This document shows, one piece after another, positions 26,490-37,170 of a DNA stretch of 64,000 nucleotides; the stretch's first letter is position 1, and each line of letters begins with the position of its first letter. A model generated the notes under the pieces. The model made no database searches, was not told the origin of the DNA, and saw nothing but the letters and a program-made list of their open reading frames with translations. The stretch is from Methanosarcina sp. 2.H.T.1A.6 (GTDB taxonomy: Archaea; Halobacteriota; Methanosarcinia; Methanosarcinales; Methanosarcinaceae), in assembly GCF_000979455.1 (NCBI RefSeq), contig NZ_JJOY01000049.1, positions 186,001 to 250,000 on the forward strand, in the 5' to 3' direction. A program made the position numbers and the translations under genes.

Positions 26490-27845
26490 TCAGAGGGAAT
26501 AAGCTTCACGAAGTTTTACAACGAGCGCTTCGACCTGTTCCACTGCTGTTCCTATATACTTATCAGGGTTTACGAGGTTCTCAATATCTCCTGCACTCAG
26601 GTACCTTGAAACAGAAGGAGTATCCAGAAGTACCTGTTTGAAATGTTTCCCTGTATCATGGGCTTCCATCGCTGCATTCCGGACAAGTTCATGGGCTTCC
26701 TGTCTGCCCACACCTCTTTTTGCAAGTTCTATCATTACAGCTTCACCCATATTCAGGCCTCTTAGCAGTTCCAGGTTCCTGCGGATATTTTCGGGATAGA
26801 ACCTGAGATTCTCAAGCACACTGATCCCAAGTTTAAGAATATGGTCCGTAAGTACACAGGCTTCCGGGAAGACAACTCGTTCACAGGAAGAATTTGTAAG
26901 GTCCCTTTCGTCCCATAGGGTATTATTAAGAAGTTCAGGCTCAACCATTGCTCTTACAATCCGTGCAAGCCCGCAGATCTGCTCGGACTTTATAGGGTTG
27001 CGCTTGTGAGGCATGGTAGATGAACCGACCTGCTTTTTCCCGAAGCTTTCCTCAACCTCGGCGATTTCACTGCGCTGAAGAGTCCTGATCTCTATGCCGA
27101 TCTTGTCCATAGTAGTAACAGTATTTGCCATCCACATAACAAACTCGGCATGCCTGTCCCTCTGGATGATCTGGTTTGATACATCCACAGCCCCGATTCC
27201 TAGGTGCTGCATTGTAAGTTTCTGGATCAGGATTCCGGATTTTCCAAAAGCTGCCTGGGTACCAACAGCTCCGGTCATCTGCCCTACGGTAGCTCTCTGA
27301 GTCAGCTCGTATAAGCGGTCCAGATGCCTTGAAATCTCAGAAGCCCAGATTGCAAAACGGAGCCCATATGTTGTGGGAACGCCGATCTGCCCATGTGTCC
27401 TTCCGCAGCAAACCGTATTCTTGTGGGCTTCTGCCTGGTTTACCAGAACCCTGAGCAGGATTTTGAGTTTATCTTCCAGTATATCGATTGCGTCCTTTAT
27501 CTGGAGAGCTGTTGCTGTGTCAAGGATGTCGTTTGAAGTAGCTCCGAAATGGACCCACTTTCCTGCATCGTCTCTGCACTGCTCAGAAATCGCAACAACA
27601 ACCGCCATCATGTCGTGGTGAATCTCGGCTTCGATTTCGTCAACTCTGTCAGCTTTTACAGAGGTAATGCATTCGGAGATGACCTCAGCCGCTTCTGCGG
27701 GGATAAGTCCCATATCCGCTTCTGCCCGGGCAAGGGCTGCCTCGGTCTGTAAGATCCTAGCAAGTCTGTTTTCCTGACTCCATACGTATTTCATTTCTGC
27801 TGTACCGTACCGGTATTCTATAGGATGAATAGCCACATCAATCAC
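26490..27845 (-). CDS. purB: Adenylosuccinate lyase
   Basis: A 451-residue fumarase/aspartase-superfamily enzyme acting twice in purine synthesis (SAICAR to AICAR, and adenylosuccinate to AMP). The signature loop GSSTMPHKRNPIKSEQ is near residues 276-291, the catalytic His is in CGRTHGQIGVPTTYG (about 142-156) and HFGATSNDILDTAT lies near 97-110. Length and start (MIDVAIHPIEYRYG) match archaeal PurB. It is transcribed alone. Confidence 0.95.
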   Translation of the reverse strand: MIDVAIHPIEYRYGTAEMKYVWSQENRLARILQTEAALARAEADMGLIPAEAAEVISECITSVKADRVDEIEAEIHHDMMAVVVAISEQCRDDAGKWVHFGATSNDILDTATALQIKDAIDILEDKLKILLRVLVNQAEAHKNTVCCGRTHGQIGVPTTYGLRFAIWASEISRHLDRLYELTQRATVGQMTGAVGTQAAFGKSGILIQKLTMQHLGIGAVDVSNQIIQRDRHAEFVMWMANTVTTMDKIGIEIRTLQRSEIAEVEESFGKKQVGSSTMPHKRNPIKSEQICGLARIVRAMVEPELLNNTLWDERDLTNSSCERVVFPEACVLTDHILKLGISVLENLRFYPENIRRNLELLRGLNMGEAVMIELAKRGVGRQEAHELVRNAAMEAHDTGKHFKQVLLDTPSVSRYLSAGDIENLVNPDKYIGTAVEQVEALVVKLREAYSL

Positions 27846-28542
<697 letters not shown>

Positions 28543-28548
28543 TCTTTT

Positions 28549-29292
28549 TTGCAGGTGGAAGCACACCTCCAGAAAATTATTGAACAGGACGGAAAAGTTC
28601 ATCTTACCCTTATCGACCCGGCGTCCCAGACGCCCGAACGAGCCGCCGAAATTGCTCTTGCAGCAGTTGAAGGAGGCACAGATGCCATCCTGATAGGGGG
28701 CTCAACCGGAGCGTCGGGAACCCTATTAGATGAAACTGTAATAAAGATTAAAGAAAAGGTAAATGTCCCCACCATCCTTTTCCCGGGAAGTTCAGCAGGG
28801 CTCAGCAGGTATGCAGATGCCGTATTTTTCATGAGCCTCCTGAATTCCAGAGACTTAGGGTATGTGATTACAAACCAGGTGCTTGGAGCTCCGCTTGTAT
28901 ACAGAAGCCAGATTGAGCCAATCTCCATGGCATACCTTGTGGTCGAACCCGGAGGTACTGTTGGTTGGGTAGGGGACGCAAAACTGATCCCCAGGAAGAA
29001 ACCTGAAATTGCTGCGGTCTATGCCCTTGCAGGCAAATATCTTGGCATGCACTATACCTACCTGGAAGCAGGATCCGGAGCCGATACGCCTATCAACCCC
29101 GAAATGATAGGGGCTGTCAAACACGTACTCGGAGAAAACAAACTTATTGTTGGCGGCGGGATCAGAGACGCAAAAACCGCAAAGCTCTGTGCTTCTGCAG
29201 GTGCGGACATGATTGTCACCGGCACGATTGTTGAAGAAGTAAAGGACGTAACTGCAAAGGTGGCTGAGATTGTATCTGCCATCAAAACCTGA
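28549..29292 (+). CDS. Geranylgeranylglyceryl phosphate synthase
   Basis: A 247-residue TIM-barrel prenyltransferase (PcrB/GGGPS family) that makes the first ether bond of archaeal membrane lipids from glycerol-1-phosphate and geranylgeranyl diphosphate. Visible marks are HLTLIDPASQ (18-27), ILIGGSTGAS (47-56), YLEAGSGADTPI (about 171-182) and the phosphate loop IVGGGIRDAKTA followed by ADMIVTGTIVEE. The start is TTG at 28549, or GTG at 28555; GGGAG at 28533-28537 favours the TTG. It follows rpl40e by 6 bp. Confidence 0.94.
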   Translation: MQVEAHLQKIIEQDGKVHLTLIDPASQTPERAAEIALAAVEGGTDAILIGGSTGASGTLLDETVIKIKEKVNVPTILFPGSSAGLSRYADAVFFMSLLNSRDLGYVITNQVLGAPLVYRSQIEPISMAYLVVEPGGTVGWVGDAKLIPRKKPEIAAVYALAGKYLGMHYTYLEAGSGADTPINPEMIGAVKHVLGENKLIVGGGIRDAKTAKLCASAGADMIVTGTIVEEVKDVTAKVAEIVSAIKT

Positions 29293-29578
29293 ACTCTTAT
29301 AAAAGTTCTCATGGGTTTGCTGCCTGCTTTTCGGCAATCAAAAAGATTCATTTTATTATTTTACTATTTACTTTTTACTTTTTTGAGTTTCGTTTTTAGA
29401 GAGCTTTAGCTGTCTCGACTTCCTGCTCTCTCCGGCTGAGTGAATGAAATAGTATTTGGCAGTTAAGTCACGGTGCAGATTAAGTATAATAGCGATGACC
29501 TGCCAATAAAAACCGGGGGCCTGGTCTCTGAATAAAGGCCAGAACCAGCAGAAGAAAGGACAAAATAGGAGGAATAAT

Positions 29579-29818
29579 CTGGACGTAAGAGAAGAAGTCC
29601 ATGAACAGATTCTGGAAATCCTTACAGGTGCAAAATTTCCAATAAACACGCTGGAGGAATTAATTGCTGCTTTGCCCGAGGGGCTGGACACCACATGCAT
29701 GATAGGCGGCACTGAAGTCACGGCAGCAGAGGCGAAAAGCCTGATTACTGAAAAGGACTTTCCATTCAAAGATGCAAAACACGTAGCAGATCTCCTGGTT
29801 GAAAGAGCAGGGCTCTAA
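29579..29818 (+). CDS. MTH865-family small protein with CTG start
   Basis: A 79-residue protein of the MTH865-like family (EF-hand-like small archaeal domain of unknown role). It reads VREEVHEQILEILTGAKFPI, NTLEELIAALPEGLDTTC, then EKDFPFKDAKHVADLLVERAGL. No ATG, GTG or TTG is available in frame near the family's N-terminus. CTG at 29579 lies 6 nt after a perfect AGGAGG (29567-29572) and gives the right length. The 5' end is therefore supported by the ribosome binding site and the family, not by a standard start codon. Confidence 0.8.
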   Translation: MDVREEVHEQILEILTGAKFPINTLEELIAALPEGLDTTCMIGGTEVTAAEAKSLITEKDFPFKDAKHVADLLVERAGL

Positions 29819-30324
29819 GTTTGAGTTATGTCTTTTTCATGGATTTCAATACCGTCGGTGGGGAAACCAGCCTGTGAAGCGTCAGGCTGAAATTATTTTT
29901 TAGCTCCAGAGAAAGCCTGAACTCTCATAAAAAGGTATTAAAACTGTTCTGGAAATCGCCTGCTAAAAAGTTGTCTATACACACTGGGATACCTGCTGCA
30001 TCACAGGACTTCACTTTTATGTAACCCTTACTCATTCCGAAACTTTTTATTTCTGAAACCGTTTTTATACTTAAAAACTATCCTAATGCTTAACTTTCTG
30101 GAATCTGTAACAGCATCAATTTACAGGCAGCCGATTGTAATAAATAGTTTTAAAGGTAATATCTCACTCCTATTTTAGTATCATTCTCCTGTTAACACAA
30201 AATATTCTATTAATATGGTAGGGTCCGAAGAAGGCATGTTCAGAGCAGACAACTCTTCGTGCAGCGAATATAAAGTCTGCAGAAATCCGGAGGACCCTTT
30301 AACTTGCAATAAACACTAAGAGGT
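29819..30324. other. Intergenic region upstream of atwA
   Basis: About 500 bp without a gene. A TATA-like TTTATACTTAAAA near 30063-30075 and AT-rich DNA up to 30220 could be promoter elements. The ribosome binding site AGAGGT (30318-30323) directly precedes the atwA start region. Confidence 0.4.
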
Positions 30325-32067
30325 ATGATTATGATCAGGATTTCCAATCTGGTAAAGGATTATGAGGTACGTTCCGACAAAATAAGAGTATTGGACCATA
30401 TCGACCTCACGGTGAAGGACGGAGAGATTCTCGGAATTACAGGTCGAAGCGGAAGCGGGAAATCGACCCTGCTCCGCATTATTCGGGGAGTTGAGCCCTT
30501 CGATGAAGGAACTGTGGAAGTTGATGGGGAAACTGTAAGCCATGATTCAGGGATTGAAGGAGCAAATTTCCTGAAAAGCGTTACCGCTATCCACCTTCAG
30601 CGAAATTTTGGGCTCTGGAACGGTCCTGCAATAGAAAACATCATAAGGAAACTGAATTACCTCCGAGTAGGGCATGAAGCCCTTCCGCACAACGAGACTG
30701 AAGTTTATGACGATCTCTTTGCCGAGGCGATGGAGTACATGAAACTTGTGGGCCTGGAACACAAAGCCCTTCACTCTACCAATCTCCTCAGCGGAGGGGA
30801 AAAGCAAAGAGTTGTAATGGCAAGACAGCTTGCTGCAAAGCCCAAAGTCCTTCTCCTGGACGAGCCTGTAACAATGACGGGACCGGATACAAAGCAGGAA
30901 GTCCTTGATGTGATAAAGGGCCTGAAAGATAATCTGAACATCCCGATTATAGTGGTCTCCCATCTTCCTGAAATCCACGCTTATCTTGCAGACAGGCTTA
31001 TATTCCTCGAAAACGGGAAAATCGCAGCTGAAGGAGAACCTACCTGGGTCCTTAAAAACTTCCTTAGAGATCTGAAACCCAGGGAAGGGCTCTCAGAGTC
31101 CGGGAATAAGGAAGTCTGCATTAAAATAAGGAATATCTCCAAACGTTATTCTCTTATCCGTATGGGAGAAGTCCTCAATATCAAAGACTTCTCTCTGGAT
31201 GTTTACGGGGGAGAGATTCTTGCATTTATCGGGCCTTCAGGAGCCGGAAAGACAACCATTATGAAATTGATGGAAGGGCTTGTCAGGCCAAAAAGTGGGT
31301 CTGTCGAGTATTTATGCAAGGGAGGCTGGGTGGATGTTACCGAGTACAGCAAGAATCGCATGGAACTCAGGCGGATTATGAGTGTTATGAACCAGGAATT
31401 CTCAATGTCCGTAAACTCCACTGTAAGGGAACAGATCCGCTTCAGGCTGAGCATTAAAAAACAGGGTGCAATTGAATATGCGAGAAATAAAGCCAGGGAA
31501 ATGGGACTTTCGGATGAGACTCTGGATACGGTCTACCGCCTGCCCGACATGCCTGAAGAGGAAAAGACTACAGCACTCAGGGAGCTTAACCTCAATGACA
31601 CCATTTACTCCGAACTCTTCCCAGCAATTTCGATGACAGATGTCGATACCTACGCAAAGCCGGTCTTCGAAGCCCTTGACCTGCCAATGGAAGTCCTTGA
31701 TAAAACTCCTTACCAGATAAGCGGAGGAGAACATGTCAGGGCTTTTATTGCCCTGAGCCTTGCTACCTCTCCCGAATACCTTATGCTTGACGAACCTTTC
31801 GGAGACCTCGACCCTGTAACCCTCAGGGACGTGACAAATTCATTAAAAAGGATCAATGAACGCTTCGGCACGACCATTGTACTCGTGAGCCACCACATGG
31901 ACTTTGTCCGGGAAGTTGCCCACAGAGCGGTATTAATCGAAAACGGAGCCCTTGTAATGGATGGAAAGCCGATTGAAGTCTCCCGGGAACTGATCAACAG
32001 GAGCAATGCCCCTTACATGGAGCACAGCCTGGAAGACCTCATTGAAGGCAACTTAGAAAGCCAGTAA
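30325..32067 (+). CDS. atwA: Methyl-CoM reductase activation component A2 (tandem ABC ATPase)
   Basis: A 580-residue soluble protein with two ABC ATPase domains. Domain 1 has Walker [10 protein letters not shown] (40-48) and signature LSGGEKQRV (about 156-164). Domain 2 has Walker [10 protein letters not shown] (about 302-310) and signature ISGGEHVRA (about 463-471). There are no membrane segments. The insert between Walker A and signature, with the [17 protein letters not shown] segment, is as in component A2. The protein supplies ATP-driven reductive activation of the nickel in methyl-coenzyme M reductase. The first codons read ATG-ATT-ATG, so ATG 30331 is an alternative start. Confidence 0.82.
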   Translation: MIMIRISNLVKDYEVRSDKIRVLDHIDLTVKDGEILGITGRSGSGKSTLLRIIRGVEPFDEGTVEVDGETVSHDSGIEGANFLKSVTAIHLQRNFGLWNGPAIENIIRKLNYLRVGHEALPHNETEVYDDLFAEAMEYMKLVGLEHKALHSTNLLSGGEKQRVVMARQLAAKPKVLLLDEPVTMTGPDTKQEVLDVIKGLKDNLNIPIIVVSHLPEIHAYLADRLIFLENGKIAAEGEPTWVLKNFLRDLKPREGLSESGNKEVCIKIRNISKRYSLIRMGEVLNIKDFSLDVYGGEILAFIGPSGAGKTTIMKLMEGLVRPKSGSVEYLCKGGWVDVTEYSKNRMELRRIMSVMNQEFSMSVNSTVREQIRFRLSIKKQGAIEYARNKAREMGLSDETLDTVYRLPDMPEEEKTTALRELNLNDTIYSELFPAISMTDVDTYAKPVFEALDLPMEVLDKTPYQISGGEHVRAFIALSLATSPEYLMLDEPFGDLDPVTLRDVTNSLKRINERFGTTIVLVSHHMDFVREVAHRAVLIENGALVMDGKPIEVSRELINRSNAPYMEHSLEDLIEGNLESQ

Positions 32068-32070
32068 TTT

Positions 32071-32094
32071 AAGAGTCTGCTCAAGACTCTTTTT
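32071..32094 (+). terminator. Terminator after atwA
   Basis: An 8-bp perfect stem, AAGAGTCT (32071-32078) and AGACTCTT (32084-32091), runs into a T run, just after the atwA stop codon. Confidence 0.75.
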
Positions 32095-32176
32095 CTTATT
32101 TTATTTCGGCATTTCCAATTGAGTTCCTCTTCTTCAGATTGTCTTAAAAATCGGGGAAGATAAAAACATATTATAT

Positions 32177-32914
32177 TTATGCCTTCTTTTTTTTATATTC
32201 TTCTCGAAGTTTGTCCCACTCCTCGTTTCCGAATTTTATGTACAGGCTCGGAGGTACGATTTGTTTCTCAAGATTTTTAACTGTTTTTTCAGAAAGTTCC
32301 TGGTTTTCAATAACCTCTTTTCCGGCGGAGATGAGCAGCTTTTTGTATTTTCCTATCAGCGGTTTTAGAATGATATTGTTTTTGCCCCTGAATATTTCCC
32401 CTTCTCCCCTGTAGATTTCTGCAATCAGTTCTGTGTGAAAAGTTCTTGCTAGCCGCCTGAAATAAAGGCGTTCGACCTCAAAATTTGTTTGTCCGGGCAG
32501 CCCTGCATTCGAAATCACAACGAATTTCGGATACTTCTCGTAACGCTTAGAGTGCCTGTATTCCCCCATTGCATCCTCTTCAAAGTGGGGCAAAAGGGCA
32601 GGAGTAAGTCTATCTATGAATTTTTTCATTATGGAAGGGACGTTATCAAAATATACGGGGCATGCAAAGACTACGATATCCGAAGCCATAAATCTGGGAA
32701 GCAAATCATCCATATCATCGCGAATAGTACACCGTCCGGGTGTCTTGAGCCAGCACTCAAATTTCCCCCTGCAGTTCCTGATATTCTTCTCGGCAAGGAT
32801 TATATTTTCAGTTTCTGCCCCGGCTTCTTCTGCTCCTTTTAGAAATTCCTCAACCATGATGAGCGTATTCCCTTCTCTACCTTTATGGCTCCCGCTGAAC
32901 ACTGTTACTTTCAT
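32177..32914 (-). CDS. Flavodoxin-fold NAD(P)H-dependent FMN reductase / iron-sulfur flavoprotein-like
   Basis: A 245-residue flavoprotein. The FMN phosphate loop GSHKGREGNT is at residues 8-17, a three-Cys region NCRGKFECWLKTPGRC at about 47-62, and the flavin-contact strand DIVVFACPVYFDNVPSIMKKFIDR at about 79-102. The Cys spacing (CX6CX7C) differs from the compact CX2CX2CX4-7C of canonical Isf, so cluster binding is uncertain. Isf-type proteins in Methanosarcina handle O2 and peroxide or quinone reduction. A second flavin protein lies upstream. Confidence 0.8.
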   Translation of the reverse strand: MKVTVFSGSHKGREGNTLIMVEEFLKGAEEAGAETENIILAEKNIRNCRGKFECWLKTPGRCTIRDDMDDLLPRFMASDIVVFACPVYFDNVPSIMKKFIDRLTPALLPHFEEDAMGEYRHSKRYEKYPKFVVISNAGLPGQTNFEVERLYFRRLARTFHTELIAEIYRGEGEIFRGKNNIILKPLIGKYKKLLISAGKEVIENQELSEKTVKNLEKQIVPPSLYIKFGNEEWDKLREEYKKKKA

Positions 32915-33066
32915 ATAACAACCCCCTTTACTCCATTAAATTAAAACTGGTGAGCCGTTTCTTCTCCGGCTCAGAATCTTCCGAATCCTTTGAATCCCCC
33001 GAATCCTCCGAATCCTTAAATCGTTTTCAAAATCCTTTATCTGCACCCGTAAAGAGATCCTTCTTT

Positions 33067-33675
33067 CTACCTACCAGTTTCGTTTCTGTCCTCATTAATG
33101 TTTTCACTAAACTTTTTTCCCACGCACCATGCTTTGCCCAGATGCTTTCCGATTTCCCAGTAGTTATTGTCGTACATTGAAAAAACAATGGGTTCAATCT
33201 TTTCTATATCAGGAACTCCATTACAGAGATACCGTTCTTCTGCATAACTTTCCACAATCTCTCCGATAAAAACCTCGTTAGTCCCGCCGAAGTCAAGGGT
33301 TTCCACGAGCCGACATTCAAGGTTTACAGGGCATTCCCGGATCATTGGAGCTTTTTCGAGCTTTCCGTAGAAAGTTTTAAAGATACCTGATTTGTCTACC
33401 TTTTTCCCGGAAACTATGCCACAGTAGTCTGTAGCTTCAACTATGTATCTGGAAGGAATATTCACGCTGAAGCAATTGTTTTCCTTGATTCCTTCATTTG
33501 TATAGTGCATTTTTCCCAGGGTAACTGCGATCATAGGGGGACTTGCCTGAACAATTCCGCAAAAAGCAATTGTCAGGTAGTTTGGCTTTCCTTTCACATC
33601 GGCACCCACGAGGGTAGTGGGCATAGGATAAAGAAAATTCTTGGCTCCGATGGCTTTTTTCTCTCCGATTTCCAT
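33067..33675 (-). CDS. Flavoredoxin-type FMN-binding flavin reductase domain protein
   Basis: A 202-residue DIM6/NTAB (flavin reductase-like) protein. Marks are MPTTLVGADVKGKPNYLTIAFCGIVQASPPMIAVTL (18-53), the FSVNIPS block (about 69-75) and NLECRLVETLDFGGTNEVFIGEIVE. It probably binds FMN as a homodimer and passes electrons between ferredoxin or F420H2 and flavoproteins. Its neighbour at 32177 is a flavodoxin-fold protein on the same strand about 150 bp downstream. Confidence 0.85.
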   Translation of the reverse strand: MEIGEKKAIGAKNFLYPMPTTLVGADVKGKPNYLTIAFCGIVQASPPMIAVTLGKMHYTNEGIKENNCFSVNIPSRYIVEATDYCGIVSGKKVDKSGIFKTFYGKLEKAPMIRECPVNLECRLVETLDFGGTNEVFIGEIVESYAEERYLCNGVPDIEKIEPIVFSMYDNNYWEIGKHLGKAWCVGKKFSENINEDRNETGR

Positions 33676-33898
33676 CCTTTCATCCTCCTCAGAGGTTAAG
33701 TAAATTGAAATTCTCCCGGGATGTAATTAGTATTCCGGTTTTGAGCGATATCTTGATAGATATATAATTCATCGAAATATAAATGCCCTGTGAGAATTTG
33801 AAATGGAACCTGGCGGTTAGGAGAAAAGGAATTGAAAACGATTCAGTGGGACAGAGGTACAAAAAAGGAAAGTTTGCAAGCAGGAAAAACGATGGGCT

Positions 33899-33918
33899 GG
33901 TGTGAACAATAGCACACC
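33899..33918 (-). terminator. Hairpin terminator of the MacB-like permease gene
   Basis: On the minus strand GGTGTG and CACACC pair across an 8-nt loop. A short T run (around 33886-33890) follows about 10 nt beyond. It lies 11 nt past the permease stop. Confidence 0.6.
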
Positions 33919-33928
33919 TGTTAGCCGG

Positions 33929-35155
33929 TTACTCATGCCTCAAAGCATCTACAGGAGCCAATTTTGCGGCCTTGCTTGCGGGATAAACCCCTGCGGCAAC
34001 GCCCACAACTATAGCAACTATGAGGCCTGCCACAAAAATATAAGGGGAATAAAGGAAGGGAAGGTTAAGGAGGTTTGTGGCGGCATAAGCTCCTCCTACT
34101 CCCACTCCTACTCCAAGGAGACCTCCGAAGAGGCTGATGATAATGGATTCTATGAGAAAGAGCAGAAGAATATCAGTGCTTGAAAAGCCAAGTGCCTTCA
34201 TGATCCCTATTTCCCTGGTGCGCTCAGTAACTGTCACAAGCATGATGTTCATTATTCCTATCGAGCCCACAAGCAGGGAGATAAGAGCTACTGCAACAAG
34301 GAAATTTCTCAGGGTATCAGCAAGCTGGTTTGTTTGCTCAAGGACATCCGCCTGATTGAAAATCCGGTAGGGCTTCGCGTCTTCATCGTTGATATCCCTT
34401 GAAGATACTCCAAAGTTCCGGGCAAGCCGTTTATCCACCTCTTCCGAGACTTCTACCACTTTCTCGATGTTGTCGGACATGGCAAAAAAGGCCGAGAAAT
34501 CATCTTCTTCTAGCATCTGGTTGATGGTTGAAACTGGGATAAAGATGCTCACATCCCTATCGATCCCCCCTCCTACGAAAGATGTAGCAGGGCTTTTAAT
34601 GATGCCTTTCACCTTGAACTTCCGGGTCACCGTCCTGCCCCCTTCAAGACGCAGGGTAATGTCTATAGAACTGCGGGTGGATATGTTCCTATCAAATTTT
34701 TCGTTTGCAACTTTGGACCCGATTGCTGCAGAAAACGCATCCTGGTCACTTATGAAACTGCCTCTTTCCATAATGATATTGGCAGTATCCTCATAGTCTC
34801 CAGTTACTCCCGCGATGTCTATGTTTTTATTCTGGGAGAAGGAGGTTACCACACCAAGCTGCTGTTTTATGGGAGAAACCCCACTGATGCCGGGAGTTTT
34901 TTTGATTATTTGAAGCTCATTGTTGTAAAAAAGGTTTGGTTCCTGGCTGTAAATAATAATAAAATTGGAACCCTGGGCATTTATCTCCTCTTCAAAAAAA
35001 ACATTGAAACTCTCCCCAAGAGAGACGTTCGCCACCACCGCAGCAATCCCTATGATAATGCCAAGGGTAGTCAGGCCTGAGCGGAGCTTTGCACTCGCTA
35101 TGCTCCCAAGAGAGATACCGATAGCTTGCCTTACCTTCAGCATACATCCTCCCAT
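33929..35155 (-). CDS. MacB/FtsX-type ABC permease (cassette 1)
   Basis: A 408-residue permease: one N-terminal helix (LRSGLTTLGIIIGIAAVVANVSL), a large extracytoplasmic MacB_PCD domain (about 50-270) and three C-terminal helices in the FtsX domain. LVGSIGIMNIMLVTVTERTREIGIMKALG is at about 292-320, and the protein ends VYPASKAAKLAPVDALRHE. It is about 55-60 percent identical in appearance to the permease at 40722-41936. In that paralogous set the permease directly follows the S-layer-like gene. Here it stands alone, more than 2 kb from its ATPase and exoprotein. MacB-type systems move lipoproteins or peptides by a mechanotransmission cycle; the substrate is unknown. Confidence 0.88.
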   Translation of the reverse strand: MGGCMLKVRQAIGISLGSIASAKLRSGLTTLGIIIGIAAVVANVSLGESFNVFFEEEINAQGSNFIIIYSQEPNLFYNNELQIIKKTPGISGVSPIKQQLGVVTSFSQNKNIDIAGVTGDYEDTANIIMERGSFISDQDAFSAAIGSKVANEKFDRNISTRSSIDITLRLEGGRTVTRKFKVKGIIKSPATSFVGGGIDRDVSIFIPVSTINQMLEEDDFSAFFAMSDNIEKVVEVSEEVDKRLARNFGVSSRDINDEDAKPYRIFNQADVLEQTNQLADTLRNFLVAVALISLLVGSIGIMNIMLVTVTERTREIGIMKALGFSSTDILLLFLIESIIISLFGGLLGVGVGVGGAYAATNLLNLPFLYSPYIFVAGLIVAIVVGVAAGVYPASKAAKLAPVDALRHE

Positions 35156-35271
35156 TTTAGAGTTCCGGGCTGCTTAAGCTCTGAATCCTATTTTCGACAG
35201 GTATATAGGGAGATTAAGGGTCTTCAGCCCTCAGGCAGTCCATTGAGGATTAATTTCCACAAAACCCAGCA

Positions 35272-35373
35272 GATATTAATGTACAATATTTCCCCGTAAA
35301 TGTTAATGTACAATATATCCCCGTAAATATCAATGTACAATATTCCCTTGTAAATATTAATGTACAAATATAT
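35272..35373. repeat. 27-bp iterated element, about four copies
   Basis: Units at 35272-35298, 35299-35325, 35326-35352 and 35353-35373 follow AATRTTAATGTACAATATT then CCCCGTA. Each contains the near-palindromic TTAATGTACAATA. They lie 120-220 bp upstream of the cassette 1 permease gene. The shared core TGTACAATAT also occurs once upstream of the cassette 1 ATPase (around 39928-39937). They could be operator sites. Confidence 0.65.
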
Positions 35374-35738
35374 AATAAATCATTGTTGGAAGAAATGGGA
35401 GTTTCGATGGGTATTCTGCTCTAAGGTTCTCATGTAACACAGGCGTTAAAAACAGAACAAACTTCCAAACATTACAAATTAGCACATTTCTTATATATGC
35501 TGATGTTATATGATAGGAAATATAAGCATATGTATGAAATACTGAAAGTTAAAACGAAATAAAAGATAAATAAACATCATTTTGAGAATTTTATAACCAG
35601 TTTCTAAACACTTTAAGCTAGATTTTGAGTGCTGAATGTTATCATTTATACCTCCACCGCCTCTGCTTCATGCCCCATTCAAATCTTGACTGTGCGCTGA
35701 AAGATGCACTATTGTAAACACATGGAGGGGGAAAGATT
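35374..35738. other. Intergenic region between divergent permease and histidine kinase genes
   Basis: No gene is seen. AT-rich, with TATA-like tracts (for example TATATAATAAAT around 35369-35380). The ribosome binding site GGAGGGGG of the kinase lies at 35724-35731. Confidence 0.4.
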
Positions 35739-37076
35739 CTGACAAAAAATACTGACAAATACCCTGAACTTTTTTCAAGCATTCCACAGAGCTCACAGCT
35801 CTCCGCCGTATATAGTGATCTCGAAGAACTGGCAGAACTACACGTTGCCTATTTTAAACAAGGGATTGAAAGGGGAGATCACTGCCTCTGGACCGTCCAG
35901 GATTCGCTGTCAGCCGAAAGAGCAAAAAATGAACTTGAGAAGGCAGGAGTGGATGTCGGGAAATATATCACTTCGTCTCAATTAGAGATTCTGCCAACCG
36001 GCACACTTTCAAAAAGTATTCTCCTGCTTGAGTCTGCAGTAAAAGAACTTCTGGGGGCGGGGAATGATAAAGCTCTTTCCGAAGGGTTTCCTGGATTTAG
36101 AATAAATCTCGATATTAATAGAGCTGAAAGCTCCCTCAAGCCCTGCCTTGAAAGGTTAGAAGAAAGCCTTAAAGAAATTAATCCGGATAAAAGAGGCAAA
36201 TTTACATATCTCTGTACTTTCCCTCTTGATGAATTATCAGGCAGCTCACTTCTTGATCTGGTGGAGGAAAAGGGCGTTCTCGTTAAAAGAAAAGGCAAAT
36301 GGGAATATCTGGTGAATACATGCAACTTAAACGGGCACAAAGAACTTGAAATCACCCTTCTCAAAGCAAAAAATGATGCTGAAGCTACAAACAGGGCAAA
36401 AAACAGTTTCATAATGAATATGAGCCATGAGCTTCGAACTCCTCTCAATTCAGTAATAGGTTTTTCTGACCTTCTGCTGGAAGGAGCTTTCGGGCCCATG
36501 AATACAAAACAAGCAAAGTACGTCAACAATATCCTGATAAGCGGAAAAAGCCTGCTGGAGATTATTAACAACCTGCTTGACATTTCAAGACTTGAAGCCG
36601 GTGAAAAGACCCTCAAGTATGAGGACGTGGATGTTGCCAGTCTCATAGGGGAAGTGAGAATGAGTCTCCTTTCGCCTGCTTCGGTTAAGAAGATCATTGT
36701 TGAACTGAAGATAGACCCTTCTGTGGGAAATGTTCGGGCTGATATTACAAAATTCAGGCAGATCATGTACAACCTGGTCAGCAATGCCATAAAGTTTACT
36801 CCCGCAAAAGGAAAGGTCATCATCAGTGCCTGCAAAAAAGAAGGAGTTCTTGAGGTTAAGGTTTCGGATAATGGAATAGGGATTTCAAAGGAGAGTCATG
36901 AAAAGATATTTATGCCCTTTACACAGGCAGATTCTTCTGCAGCCCGTGGGTACGGTGGAGCTGGTCTCGGATTATATATTGTCAGGAACTTTGTAGATCT
37001 TCATGGCGGGAAGATCTGGATCGACTCAGAGATCGACAAAGGAAGCACGTTTACCTTCACCCTTCCGGCAGAATAG
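35739..37076 (+). CDS. MEDS-domain sensor histidine kinase with CTG start
   Basis: The open frame from CTG 35739 gives 445 residues. A MEDS (DcmR-type sensory) domain occupies about 1-160, with the signature YFKQGIERGDHCLWTVQDS. HisKA carries the phospho-acceptor H in MNMSHELRTPLNSVIGFSDLL (about 226-246), and HATPase_c has N box NLVSNAIKFTP (about 346), DNGIGIS and GYGGAGLGLYIV. The next in-frame standard start, GTG at 35949, would delete half of the MEDS domain. GGAGGGGG at 35724-35731 points to CTG 35739. No transmembrane segment is present, so it is a cytosolic sensor. No response regulator lies beside it. It sits in opposite orientation inside cassette 1. Confidence 0.82.
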   Translation: MTKNTDKYPELFSSIPQSSQLSAVYSDLEELAELHVAYFKQGIERGDHCLWTVQDSLSAERAKNELEKAGVDVGKYITSSQLEILPTGTLSKSILLLESAVKELLGAGNDKALSEGFPGFRINLDINRAESSLKPCLERLEESLKEINPDKRGKFTYLCTFPLDELSGSSLLDLVEEKGVLVKRKGKWEYLVNTCNLNGHKELEITLLKAKNDAEATNRAKNSFIMNMSHELRTPLNSVIGFSDLLLEGAFGPMNTKQAKYVNNILISGKSLLEIINNLLDISRLEAGEKTLKYEDVDVASLIGEVRMSLLSPASVKKIIVELKIDPSVGNVRADITKFRQIMYNLVSNAIKFTPAKGKVIISACKKEGVLEVKVSDNGIGISKESHEKIFMPFTQADSSAARGYGGAGLGLYIVRNFVDLHGGKIWIDSEIDKGSTFTFTLPAE

Positions 37077-37149
37077 GAAAATACATCTCTCCCGGAGAAT
37101 AATACGAAAAAAGCAAACTCTTCCCTTAAAGGAAAAAAATCGAAAAAAA

Positions 37150-37170
37150 CGGGTTCGGTAACTGAACCCG
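37150..37170 (+). terminator. Hairpin downstream of the histidine kinase
   Basis: A perfect 7-bp stem CGGGTTC/GAACCCG with a 7-nt loop. No T run follows, so it may act as a 3' stabiliser or a weak terminator. Confidence 0.45.

Noticed and set aside
35272-35373. Possible CRISPR array
   Set aside because: The 27-bp units abut directly and the part between cores is also repeated, so there are no unique spacers.
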